Below, piece by piece: positions 39,890 through 48,137 of a DNA stretch of 64,000 nucleotides. The stretch's first letter is position 1. Each line of letters begins with the position of its first letter. Both the position numbers and the translations under genes were made by a program. Source of the stretch: Pseudonocardia sp. DSM 110487 (GTDB lineage: Bacteria; Actinomycetota; Actinomycetes; Mycobacteriales; Pseudonocardiaceae); NCBI RefSeq assembly GCF_019468565.1, contig NZ_CP080521.1, forward strand, positions 8,618,001-8,682,000. The letters run 5' to 3'. The notes beneath the pieces are model-generated. The model had not been told where the DNA came from. It was given only the letters and a program-made list of their open reading frames with translations, and did not search any database.

Positions 39890-40016
39890 GAAGAGCGACC
39901 GACGGACGGCGGCCGTCCTCACGGCAGGTCGGGTACGTCCGGCCCGCCGTCGTCGGAGGTACGGCGACGAACGGGACTCCCGCGGCCGTGCCGGTGATCG
40001 TGATCTCTTCCGTCAT
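39858..40016 (-). CDS. Possible small protein, 52 aa
   Basis: ATG at 40014-40016 is preceded by GGAGGGGG at good spacing. The peptide begins MTEEITITGTAAGVPFVAVP and turns arginine-rich near its end, where it overlaps the tail of the convergent PPOX gene by 32 bp. No family is recognised; the true stop may be an artefact of overlap. The remainder of the 329-bp gap (to 40224) holds only the glgE promoter region. Confidence 0.4.
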   Translation of the reverse strand: MTEEITITGTAAGVPFVAVPPTTAGRTYPTCREDGRRPSVALLSRRGRGLRG

Positions 40017-40224
40017 GTCTCCCCCTCCGGGTGAAGACGCCGGCGCGGACGTGCTGATACGCCACCCGGAGCAACTCAACCGTCGCCTCCGCCGGCTCGC
40101 CACCGGCATCATTGGGTCGGTCGGGTGACCATCGGGTGAACGGCGGCGCCCCGTTCTGATCGAACGCAGATCGGGTAGGTAGTTTTGTGACTTCCACGAC
40201 GGGTGCTCAGCTGGGGGTGTGCCG

Positions 40225-42207
40225 ATGACCGGTCGGCTCGGAATCGATGACGTGACTCCCACCGTGAGCGGTGGTCGTCATCCGAGCAAGTCCGTCGTCG
40301 GCGAGGTCGTCCCGATCACGGCCACGGTGTGGCGGGAGGGCCACGACGCGGTGGCGGCCAACGTCGTCTGGCGCCGGATCGGCAGCCAGGGCGCGGCGCA
40401 CCACGTCCGCATGACTCCGGTCGGCACCGGCACCGATCGGTTCGCCGCCACCGTCGTGGCCGACGAGCCGGGCCTGTGGACCTTCCGCGTCGACGCGTGG
40501 AGCGACCCGTGGTCCACGTGGCGGCACACCGTCACCGTCAAGCTGTCGGCCGGGCAGGGCGCCGAGGAGCTGGCCAACGACCTGGAGGTAGGTGCCCGGC
40601 TGCTGCAGCGGGTGGGCCGCCGCCCAGGTGAGCGCCCGCACCGCGACCTGCTCTTCGGCGCAGCCAACGCGCTGCGCGACACCGCGCTCCCGCTGCACGC
40701 GCGCGTGGCACCCGCGCTGTTCCCGGCCGTCGAGAAGATCATGACCGAGCGTCCGGTCCGCGAGCTCATCACGCGCGGGCGCCCGCAGCAGATCCACGTC
40801 GACCGCGAGCGGGCCCTTTTCGGGTCGTGGTACGAGTTCTTCCCGCGCTCGACCGGCGGCGTCGACGAGATGGGCCGCCCCATCCACGGCACGTTCCTCA
40901 CGGCGTCGAAGGAGCTCGACCGCGTCGCCACGATGGGCTTCGACGTCGTCTACCTGCCACCGATCCACCCCATCGGCACGGTGCACCGCAAGGGCCGCAA
41001 CAACAACGTCAACGCGGGGCCCGGTGACGTCGGCTCGCCGTGGGCGATCGGTTCCGCCGAGGGCGGGCACGACGCCATCGAACCGGAGCTCGGCACGCTC
41101 GAGGACTTCGACGCGTTCGTCGACCGCGCCCGTGACCTGGGCATGGAGGTCGCGCTCGACTTCGCTCTGCAGTGCGCCCCCGACCACCCCTGGGTGGCAG
41201 AGCACCCCGAGTGGTTCACCGTGCGCCCCGACGGCACGATCGCCTACGCGGAGAACCCGCCGAAGAAGTACCAGGACATCTACCCGGTCAACTTCGACAA
41301 CGACCCGGCCGGGATCTACGCCGAGTCGCTGCGGGTGGTGCTGCACTGGGCCGAGCACGGGGTGCGGATCTTCCGCGTGGACAACCCGCACACCAAGCCG
41401 CCGAACTTCTGGCACTGGCTGATCTGGCAGGTCAAGGCCCGCTATCCGGACGTGCTGTTCCTCGCCGAGGCGTTCACGCGCCCCGCGCGGCTGTTCGGGC
41501 TCGCGCGGCTGGGCTTCACGCAGTCGTACACGTACTTCACGTGGCGAACCACGAAGCAGGAGCTCACCGACTTCGCGCTGATGCACGCCGAGCGCGCCGA
41601 CGAGTGCCGGCCCAACTTCTTCGTGAACACCCCGGACATCCTGCACGAGTCGCTGCAGACCGGCGGGCCCGCGATGTTCGCGATCCGGGCCACGCTCGCG
41701 TCCACGCTGTCGCCGACGTGGGGCGTCTACTCCGGCTTCGAGCTCTTCGAGTCGGAGCCGGTGCGCCCCGGCAGCGAGGAGTACATGAACTCCGAGAAGT
41801 ACGAGCTGCGTCCCCGCGACTTCGCCACCGCCCTCAACCACGGCCGCTCGCTCGAGCCCTACCTCGGAAGGCTCAACGAGATCCGCCGCGCCCACCCGGC
41901 GCTGCAACAGCTGCGCGACCTGCACTTCCACGAGGTCGACAACGACTCGATCATCGCCTACTCGAAGACCGACCCGGTCACCGGCGACACCGTGCTCGTG
42001 GTGTGCACGCTCGACTCGTTCCACCCGCAGGAGGGCACCACCTCGCTGAACATGCCCGCCCTGCGCGCCGAATGGGACGACCGCCTCACGGTGCACGACG
42101 AGATCACCGACGAGACCTACGAGTGGGGCCGGTACAACTACGTGCGACTCGATCCGTCGCGGAACGTGGCGCACGTCTTCCGCGTGGCGCGGAGCGCCAC
42201 CCCTTGA
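40225..42207 (+). CDS. glgE: Maltosyltransferase GlgE
   Basis: 660 residues from ATG 40225 (GTG 40219 is possible). Domains: N-terminal N/S domains (WREGHDAVAANVVWRRI, LWTFRVDAWSDPWSTW), then the GH13_3 barrel with VYLPPIHPIGTVHRKGRNNN, VALDFALQCAPDHPW, HGVRIFRVDNPHTKPPNFW (nucleophile Asp) and DVLFLAEAFTRPARL (acid Glu). GlgE transfers maltose from alpha-maltose-1-phosphate to growing glucan. Substrate comes from TreS and Mak encoded 2.7 kb downstream. In Streptomyces and mycobacteria these genes are usually contiguous. Confidence 0.97.
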   Translation: MTGRLGIDDVTPTVSGGRHPSKSVVGEVVPITATVWREGHDAVAANVVWRRIGSQGAAHHVRMTPVGTGTDRFAATVVADEPGLWTFRVDAWSDPWSTWRHTVTVKLSAGQGAEELANDLEVGARLLQRVGRRPGERPHRDLLFGAANALRDTALPLHARVAPALFPAVEKIMTERPVRELITRGRPQQIHVDRERALFGSWYEFFPRSTGGVDEMGRPIHGTFLTASKELDRVATMGFDVVYLPPIHPIGTVHRKGRNNNVNAGPGDVGSPWAIGSAEGGHDAIEPELGTLEDFDAFVDRARDLGMEVALDFALQCAPDHPWVAEHPEWFTVRPDGTIAYAENPPKKYQDIYPVNFDNDPAGIYAESLRVVLHWAEHGVRIFRVDNPHTKPPNFWHWLIWQVKARYPDVLFLAEAFTRPARLFGLARLGFTQSYTYFTWRTTKQELTDFALMHAERADECRPNFFVNTPDILHESLQTGGPAMFAIRATLASTLSPTWGVYSGFELFESEPVRPGSEEYMNSEKYELRPRDFATALNHGRSLEPYLGRLNEIRRAHPALQQLRDLHFHEVDNDSIIAYSKTDPVTGDTVLVVCTLDSFHPQEGTTSLNMPALRAEWDDRLTVHDEITDETYEWGRYNYVRLDPSRNVAHVFRVARSATP

Positions 42208-42266
42208 TCGGCGGAAGTGGTGTCAGGGCGACAGATTCGTCGCGCTGACACCACTTCCAGCGATCA
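42205..42266. terminator. 62-bp hairpin spanning two convergent stop codons
   Basis: tgatcg/cgatca, ggaagtggtgtcag/ctgacaccacttcc (42213-42226 with 42245-42258) and cgac/gtcg form one long stem broken only by 2-nt mismatches. The outer arms contain the glgE TGA (42205-42207) and the opposing NmrA TGA (read on the minus strand, 42264-42266). Confidence 0.75.
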
Positions 42267-43091
42267 GTCGCGGAACGCCGTGATGTTCCGCCCGACCCAC
42301 TCGGCGTACGCCCGTGGCGGGCGGCCGAGGACTCGCTCGACGTCGGGGCTCACACGCTGGTCGGCGGGTGTCGCCTCCCCGAAGATGTCGAGGGTTGTGT
42401 CGGCGACCCGCTCCGGCATGAACCGCAGCATCTGCGCCTTGGCCTCCGCGCGGGTCTGCTCGACCAGCCGCACCTCCTCGCCCAGTGCCGCACCGATCGC
42501 CGCGACCCGCCGCCGCGGCGCGATCGGCACCGGCCCGCTGAGCTCGTACACCTGGCCGACGTGCCCGTCGCCCAGCAGGACAGCGGCGGCGACGTCGGCG
42601 ATGTCAGCGGGGTCGATGACGGGAAGACCGACGTCCGGGAACGGTGTGAAGACCGTTCGCCGGTCGCGGACCGCCTCCGCCCACCACAGGTCGTTCGACG
42701 CGAAGCCGCCAGGGCGCAGCACGGTCCAGTCCACGCCCGACCCCGTCAGAGCGTCCTCCAGGTCGGACGGGTGACGGCCGGTGGCAACGCCTTGCGAGGA
42801 CAGCAGGACGACGCGGCGCACGCCCCGGGCCTGCACGACGTCGAGGACGGCGGCCATGTCGCCACCTCCCGCGTCCCACTCCCCGGAGGTCAGCAGGAAC
42901 AGCGCATCAGCTCCGTCCAACGCCGGCTCGAGGGTCGCCGGGTGCATCAGGTCGGCCTCGACGTGCACTACGCCCGCCGGCAAGTCCGAGGCCGGCCTGC
43001 GCGACACCGCCGTCACCTTCTCCCCCGCCACGGCGAGCGCCTGCACCAGCGGCCGCCCCACGTTCCCGGTAGCTCCGGTCACCACGATCAC
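42264..43091 (-). CDS. NmrA-like NAD(P)H-binding protein
   Basis: 275 residues from GTG 43089-43091 with a GGAGGAG site. IVVTGATGNVGRPLVQALAV is the atypical SDR nucleotide-binding motif; ADLMHPATLEPALDGADALF and VRRVVLLSSQGVATGRHPSD match NmrA/HSCARG-like quinone oxidoreductase and NAD(P)H-sensor proteins. It is divergent from an HxlR regulator, a very common pairing in which the regulator controls a quinone- or electrophile-responsive oxidoreductase. The pair is inserted between glgE and treS. Confidence 0.88.
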   Translation of the reverse strand: MIVVTGATGNVGRPLVQALAVAGEKVTAVSRRPASDLPAGVVHVEADLMHPATLEPALDGADALFLLTSGEWDAGGGDMAAVLDVVQARGVRRVVLLSSQGVATGRHPSDLEDALTGSGVDWTVLRPGGFASNDLWWAEAVRDRRTVFTPFPDVGLPVIDPADIADVAAAVLLGDGHVGQVYELSGPVPIAPRRRVAAIGAALGEEVRLVEQTRAEAKAQMLRFMPERVADTTLDIFGEATPADQRVSPDVERVLGRPPRAYAEWVGRNITAFRD

Positions 43092-43153
43092 GATCTGCTC
43101 CTCCCGCTCGTCCGGCTGGTCAGCCGGTACGAACGGAAGCTAGTGTCCGGAGG

Positions 43154-43169
43154 CTAGTAGGTACCTAGA
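43154..43169. promoter_or_regulatory. HxlR operator candidate
   Basis: ctag-taggtaccta-g holds the exact 10-bp palindrome taggtaccta (43158-43167) flanked by ctag repeats; gctagt also occurs at 43139 and 43153. It sits just before the HxlR start and in the divergent gap. Confidence 0.5.
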
Positions 43170-43174
43170 GGAAA

Positions 43175-43549
43175 GTGACTATCTCCGTGACTGTGCAGGC
43201 GTGCCCGATCACCCCGGTCGTCGACATCGTCTTCAGCCGGTGGACCACCCCGATCCTGTGGACGCTGCACGCGTCCGGCCGGCAGCGGTTCGTCGAGCTC
43301 CAGCGCCGCATCGAGACGATCACCCCGAAGGTGCTCACCCAGCGGCTGCGGCAGCTGGAGCGCGACGGCCTCGTGACGCGCACCTACCACCCCAGCGTCC
43401 CGCCGCGGGTGGAGTACGAGATCAGCGAGCTGGGACTCAGCCTCGCCCCGCTGTTCCAGCAGCTCGCCCACTGGGCCGACGACCATCTCGACGAGGTCGA
43501 CAAGGCGCGCCACAGCTACGACGAGGCCGGCCGGCCCCTGAGCAGCTAG
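43175..43549 (+). CDS. HxlR family regulator
   Basis: 124 residues from GTG 43175 with GAGG nearby. The pattern CPITPVVDIVFSRWTTPILW, GRQRFVELQRRIETITPKVLTQ, LRQLERDGLVTRTYHPSVPP and VEYEISELGLSLAPLFQQLA is a complete HxlR winged helix with the conserved N-terminal Cys that senses electrophiles in several members. It faces the NmrA-like oxidoreductase gene. Confidence 0.92.
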   Translation: MTISVTVQACPITPVVDIVFSRWTTPILWTLHASGRQRFVELQRRIETITPKVLTQRLRQLERDGLVTRTYHPSVPPRVEYEISELGLSLAPLFQQLAHWADDHLDEVDKARHSYDEAGRPLSS

Positions 43550-43675
43550 CCCGCACGTCTCGCGGAGATCAGGGCGCATCCGGCTGCGCGAGTACGCCAG
43601 CACTAGCCGGGAGGCACCGTCCAGAGCCCCCGAGGCCTCCGGTAGTGCGTGCCACGGAATGGCCGGTTCACGGCC

Positions 43676-44024
43676 ACGGCAGCTTGATCAGTAGTTCGGC
43701 GCGTTCCCGGGTCGTTTTCGCCCGCTTTCGCGCCGAAGCGTTGATCATGTCCGTCGGACCGCCTCCGGTGGCGCCGCGCGCCCTGAGGGGCAGGCCCTTG
43801 GCCTGCCCGCGCTGCATGCCCCAGGGGTCGCAGAGGCTCGCGAATCAAGGGTCGCGCAGCGATCGCGCAGCGACGCCGAAGGCGCCCTTGAATCGTGAGG
43901 GGCGACCCCGCACACTGCGCGGCGCCACCGGAGGCCCCGGGTTCCTCAGGCCCGGCGCCACCGAAGGCGCCCACAACCACTGCAGGTCCGCACCCCGCCG
44001 ACCAGACCCGGCGAACGGATGTGG
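43676..44024 (+). repeat. Dispersed structured repeat, copy B
   Basis: About 349 bp, an inverted copy of 23268-23581 with an extra ~33 bp near 43940-43975 (ggttcctcaggcccggcg...) and a 2-bp indel. Shared stems: ttcggcgcg/cgcgccgaa (43695-43703 with 43729-43737) and gggcaggcc/ggcctgccc (43789-43797 with 43801-43809), whose loop changed from tgt to ctt while the stem stayed intact. Its right end lies 16 bp from the stop of the next minus-strand gene. The stretch 43550-43675 shows no gene. Confidence 0.85.
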
Positions 44025-44040
44025 TCGCCGCACGCGCCGA

Positions 44041-44652
44041 TCAGCGCGGCGAGTGCAGCCACGGCTCCCGCAGGTCGTAGTAGCGCAGGTCCTGGATCAG
44101 CTCCATGGCCTCCCGCAGCACCTCTGCGGCCTCGGCGGGTATCTCGCCCCGCTCGCCAGCCCGCGCCTCCTCCTCGGAGGTGAAGTACATGACCTGCGTG
44201 AACGCGCCGTCTCCGCCGTCGTGGAGGGCGGTGATGTAGCCGAGCAGGTCCGGGCGAATGTCCGGGTGGTCCCGATCGAGGCTCGACGTCATCTCGCGCA
44301 GCCGGGCCACGTCACCCGTGCGCCCCTGCATCACCTGCACGAATCCGGCCTCGTCCGAGCCGCCGCGACGCGCCACGGACACATCGCTGCAGTCGTGGAA
44401 CTGCACGCCCTCCGGGAACAGCTTCTCGACACCCGAGAACCACTCGCCCTGCTGGGCCCGCCCGCTGTTGCGGCGCGCCGCCTCCGCCGACTCGAAGCGG
44501 GCGATGCCGATCAACGTGCCGTCGTCGGTCACGCCGACCGTGCTACCGAGCCAGCCATCGGCGCCGGGCGCCAGCCGCCGCGTCCAGTCCTCGAGCGCCT
44601 CGCGCATCTGCTCCGCGTCGCCGATCTGCCCTTGGAACACCTGTACGAACAC
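44041..44652 (-). CDS. Tandem ABM-like domain protein, unknown function
   Basis: 203 residues from GTG 44650-44652, selected because AAGGAG stands 6 nt before it. Two similar halves are visible: VFVQVFQGQIGDAEQMREAL (residues 1-20) and GFVQVMQGRTGDVARLREMT (about 108-127), each followed by a beta-rich stretch with a partner such as TLIGIARFESAEAARR and AFTQVMYFTSEEEARA. This matches the dimeric alpha/beta-barrel (antibiotic-monooxygenase-like) fold fused in tandem. No catalytic residues are assigned. Its stop abuts repeat copy B. Confidence 0.72.
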   Translation of the reverse strand: MFVQVFQGQIGDAEQMREALEDWTRRLAPGADGWLGSTVGVTDDGTLIGIARFESAEAARRNSGRAQQGEWFSGVEKLFPEGVQFHDCSDVSVARRGGSDEAGFVQVMQGRTGDVARLREMTSSLDRDHPDIRPDLLGYITALHDGGDGAFTQVMYFTSEEEARAGERGEIPAEAAEVLREAMELIQDLRYYDLREPWLHSPR

Positions 44653-44947
44653 AGCCCACTCCTTCCACTCGAGGGGCGACCAAGGGTCCTCCTGCAGACG
44701 GGCGTGCGCGCCGTCCATACGGCGTAAGGACCGGACTCGACGGACGCGCGAGCCCGTCACGCGCGGTGAGCCTACGGATGCGATCCGCGACTCGTCTGAG
44801 GTGGCTGCCCCCGAGCTCCGCGACGCCGGGAGCTACGCTCCGACGCGGCCGCCGAGCCACGTCCTGCACCCGGGCCCTCCGCCCGGTAAGACTGGCCGGG
44901 TGCCCCCTCCGCCATCCGTCCCCGCCCGGTAGGAACGCGATACGCCC
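44653..44947 (+). promoter_or_regulatory. treS upstream region
   Basis: This 295-bp gap before treS contains no convincing gene. A gcccgg/ccgggc-type inverted sequence near 44876-44907 and TAGGAA at 44931-44936 are the only local signals. Promoters for the minus-strand neighbour and for treS must lie here. Confidence 0.35.
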
Positions 44948-46699
44948 ATGTCGATCGACACCTCGGCCACAGAGACCCGGCACACCGAAGACGACCAGAT
45001 CGTCGAGACATCGTCCGAGGATTTCGAGCATGCGCGCCCGCTGGACGTCGATCATGATTGGTTCAAGCGGGCCGTCTTCTACGAGGTGCTGGTCCGGGCG
45101 TTCTCCGACTCCAACCGGGACGGCACCGGCGACCTGCGCGGCCTGACCGAGAAGCTCGACTACATCCAGTGGCTCGGCGTCGACTGCCTCTGGTTGCCGC
45201 CGTTCTACGACTCCCCGCTACGCGACGGCGGCTACGACATCAGGGACTTCCGCGCGGTGCTGCCCGAGTTCGGCACCGTCGACGACTTCGTGGTGCTGCT
45301 CGACGAGGCGCACAAGCGCGGCATCCGGGTCATCACCGACCTCGTCATGAACCACACCTCCGACACGCACCCGTGGTTCGAGGAGTCCCGGCGCAACCCC
45401 GAGGGCCCCTACGGGGACTACTACGTGTGGTCCGACGATGACTCCCGCTACGCCGACGCCCGGATCATCTTCGTCGACACCGAGACGTCCAATTGGACCT
45501 ACGACCCGGTGCGCGGCCAGTTCTACTGGCACCGCTTCTTCTCCCACCAGCCGGACCTGAACTACGACAACCCCGACGTGCAGGACGCGATGATCGACGT
45601 CCTGCGGTTCTGGCTGGACCTGGGCATCGACGGGTTCCGGCTCGACGCGGTGCCGTACCTGTTCGAGCGCGAGGACACCAACTGCGAGAACCTCGAGGAG
45701 TCGCACGCGTTCCTCAAGCGCTGCCGCAAGGTGATGGACGTCGAGTACCCGGGCCGCGTCATGCTCGCCGAGGCCAACCAGTGGCCGTCGGACGTCGTGG
45801 AGTACTTCGGCGACGCCGAGGTCGGCGGCGACGAGTGCCACATGGCGTTCCACTTCCCGCTCATGCCGCGCATCTTCATGGCCGTCCGCCGGGAGAACCG
45901 CTTCCCGATCTCGGAGATCCTGGCCCAGACGCCCGCGATCCCGTCCGGCGCGCAGTGGGGCATCTTCCTGCGCAACCACGACGAGCTGACGCTCGAGATG
46001 GTCACCGACGAAGAGCGCGACTACATGTACGCGGAGTACGCCAAGGACCCGCGGATGAAGGCCAACATCGGCATCCGCCGCCGGCTGGCCCCGCTGCTCG
46101 ACAACGACCGCAACCAGCTCGAGCTGTTCACGGCGCTGCTGCTCTCGCTGCCCGGCTCGCCCGTCCTGTACTACGGCGACGAGATCGGGATGGGCGACAA
46201 CATCTGGCTCGGTGACCGCGACGCCGTGCGCAGCCCGATGCAGTGGACGCCGGACCGCAACGCAGGCTTCTCCACCTGCGACCCAGGGCGGCTTTACCTG
46301 CCGCTGATCATGGATCCGCTCTACGGCTACCAGGCCGTGAACGTCGAGGCGCAGCTCAACAGCACCACCTCGCTGCTGCACTGGACCCGGCACATGATCG
46401 AGGTCCGCAAGCGCCACCACGCGTTCGGGCTGGGCGAGTACCACGAGCTCGGCGGCTCGAACCCGTCGGTGCTCGCCTACATCCGTTCGTCCGGCGACGA
46501 CGTGGTGCTGTGCGTCAACAACATGTCGCGCTTCCCCCAGCCGGTGGAACTGGACCTCTCGGCGTGGCAGGGTTACGCCCCCCACGAGTTGACCGGAGGT
46601 GTGCCCTTCCCGCGTATCGGAGAGCTGCCCTATCTGCTCACCCTTCCCGGGCACGGCTTCTACTGGTTCTCGATCACCCCTGCGGAGGAAACTGGATGA
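44948..46699 (+). CDS. treS: Trehalose synthase TreS
   Basis: 583 residues. GH13_16 barrel: FYEVLVRAFSDSNRDGTGDL, WLGVDCLWLPPFYDSPLRDG, VITDLVMNHTSDTHPW (region I), GIDGFRLDAVPYLFEREDTN (nucleophile Asp), GRVMLAEANQWPSDVVEYFG (acid Glu) and FLRNHDELTLEMV (region IV). It interconverts trehalose and maltose and binds Mak as a complex that feeds maltose to phosphorylation. The N-terminal 35 residues are acidic and probably disordered. Stop and mak start overlap as ATGA. Confidence 0.97.
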   Translation: MSIDTSATETRHTEDDQIVETSSEDFEHARPLDVDHDWFKRAVFYEVLVRAFSDSNRDGTGDLRGLTEKLDYIQWLGVDCLWLPPFYDSPLRDGGYDIRDFRAVLPEFGTVDDFVVLLDEAHKRGIRVITDLVMNHTSDTHPWFEESRRNPEGPYGDYYVWSDDDSRYADARIIFVDTETSNWTYDPVRGQFYWHRFFSHQPDLNYDNPDVQDAMIDVLRFWLDLGIDGFRLDAVPYLFEREDTNCENLEESHAFLKRCRKVMDVEYPGRVMLAEANQWPSDVVEYFGDAEVGGDECHMAFHFPLMPRIFMAVRRENRFPISEILAQTPAIPSGAQWGIFLRNHDELTLEMVTDEERDYMYAEYAKDPRMKANIGIRRRLAPLLDNDRNQLELFTALLLSLPGSPVLYYGDEIGMGDNIWLGDRDAVRSPMQWTPDRNAGFSTCDPGRLYLPLIMDPLYGYQAVNVEAQLNSTTSLLHWTRHMIEVRKRHHAFGLGEYHELGGSNPSVLAYIRSSGDDVVLCVNNMSRFPQPVELDLSAWQGYAPHELTGGVPFPRIGELPYLLTLPGHGFYWFSITPAEETG

Positions 46700-48099
46700 C
46701 GCTCGCCGAGGAGCTCCCCGAACTTCTGCCCGCGTGGCTGCCGAAGCAGCGCTGGTTCGCCGCGAAGGGCCGGCAGGTCCGGTCCGTCGCGATCGCGTCC
46801 ATCACGCCGCTGCGCACCGACGGGGTGCCCCTCCTCGACCACGTGCTCCTCGCCGTCGACTTCGCCGACGACTCCCCGGTGCAGCACTACCAGCTCCTCG
46901 TCGCCCGCCGCGAGCACCCGCGCGGCGAGCTGGAGCACGTCGTGATCGGGGCCGTCGGCAGCCACGTCGCCTACGACGCGCTGTGGGACACCGCGGTCAC
47001 CGAGTGGCTGCTCGACGCCATCCGCACCGGGCACACGGCGGGTGACATCCGATTCGTCCCCGAGCCGGGCGCCGAGATCGCGCAGGGCGTGCCCGGCCGG
47101 GTGCTCGGGGTCGAGCAGTCCAACACCTCGGTGTCGTGGGGCGAGCAGTCGATCCTCAAGCTGTTCCGCCGCGTGCTGCCCGGGATCAACCCGGACCTCG
47201 AGCTGCACCGGGCGCTGCGGTCGGTCGGCAGCGTCGACGTGGCCGCGCTGCAGGGCGCGATCGAGGGTGTCCTCCACGGGGAACCGGTCACGCTCGGGAT
47301 GCTCCAGGACTTCGCCGCGAACTCCGCCGACGGCTGGGCCATGGCCCAGGCGAGTGTGCGGGACCTGTTCGCCGAGGGCGACCTGCGGGCCGACGAGGTG
47401 GGCGGCGACTTCGCGGCCGAGGCGTCCCGCCTCGGCGAGACCGTCGCCGTCGTGCACGCCGAGCTGCGCGAGGCGCTCGCCACCGGCGAGGCCGATCCGC
47501 GGGCACTGGCGAGGGAGTGGCACGACCGCCTGTCCGCATCCGTCGCCGAGGTGCCGGCGCTCGCCGAGCACGCCGGGCCGATCGACTCGATCTACGACGC
47601 CGTCGCGGCACTCACCGGCCCGCTGCCCACCCAGCGGGTGCACGGCGACCTGCACCTCGGGCAGACGCTGCGCACGCCGCAGGGCTGGCTGGTGATCGAC
47701 TTCGAGGGCGAGCCCGCCGCCCCGCTCTCGGAGCGCGTCCGGCCCGACTCGACGTTGCGCGACGTCGCCGGCATGCTCCGGTCGTTCGACTATGCCGCGT
47801 TCCACCAGCTGTCCCAGTGGGAACCGACCGACCAGTGGACCGACCCGGACCACGACTCCCAGCTCGTCTGGAGGGCCAGGGAGTGGGCCGAGCGCAACCG
47901 ATCCGCGTTCTGCGACGGCTACGCGCTGCGCGCCGGCACCGACCCGCGGGAGCAGAACGTCCTGCTACGGGCGTTCGAGCTGGACAAGGCCGTGTACGAG
48001 GTGGTCTACGAGTCCCGGTTCCGGCCGGCGTGGTCGGCGATCCCGCTGGCGTCGATCCGCAGGCTCACCGCCGACGCCCAGTCCGACGCGGGCGTCTGA
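46696..48099 (+). CDS. mak: Maltokinase
   Basis: 467 residues from ATG 46696. The N-terminal cap domain starts LLPAWLPKQRWFAAKGRQVR, the signature of the actinobacterial maltokinase; the aminoglycoside-phosphotransferase-like core has RVHGDLHLGQTLRTPQGWLV (catalytic Asp and Asn/Gln region) and IDFEGEPAAPLSERVRPDST (metal-binding Asp). It phosphorylates maltose to alpha-maltose-1-phosphate for GlgE. Also called pep2 in Streptomyces. Coupled to treS. Confidence 0.95.
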   Translation: MTLAEELPELLPAWLPKQRWFAAKGRQVRSVAIASITPLRTDGVPLLDHVLLAVDFADDSPVQHYQLLVARREHPRGELEHVVIGAVGSHVAYDALWDTAVTEWLLDAIRTGHTAGDIRFVPEPGAEIAQGVPGRVLGVEQSNTSVSWGEQSILKLFRRVLPGINPDLELHRALRSVGSVDVAALQGAIEGVLHGEPVTLGMLQDFAANSADGWAMAQASVRDLFAEGDLRADEVGGDFAAEASRLGETVAVVHAELREALATGEADPRALAREWHDRLSASVAEVPALAEHAGPIDSIYDAVAALTGPLPTQRVHGDLHLGQTLRTPQGWLVIDFEGEPAAPLSERVRPDSTLRDVAGMLRSFDYAAFHQLSQWEPTDQWTDPDHDSQLVWRAREWAERNRSAFCDGYALRAGTDPREQNVLLRAFELDKAVYEVVYESRFRPAWSAIPLASIRRLTADAQSDAGV

Positions 48100-48107
48100 C
48101 CGGAAAC

Positions 48108-48125
48108 TGTCGGTTGGCTGCGACA
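48108..48125. promoter_or_regulatory. Inverted repeat before second SigG-like gene
   Basis: TGTCG and CGACA are separated by 8 nt in the 38-bp gap after mak, just after GGAAAC (48102-48107), a common ECF -35 core. It may be the autoregulatory promoter of the sigma gene. Confidence 0.35.
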
Positions 48126-48137
48126 CACTCGTGAGCG

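Noticed and set aside
23268..44024. Composite transposon bounded by the inverted repeat pair
   Set aside because: The 20 kb between copies holds housekeeping genes (glgP, glgE), no transposase, and the copies differ by indels; they look like independent element copies.
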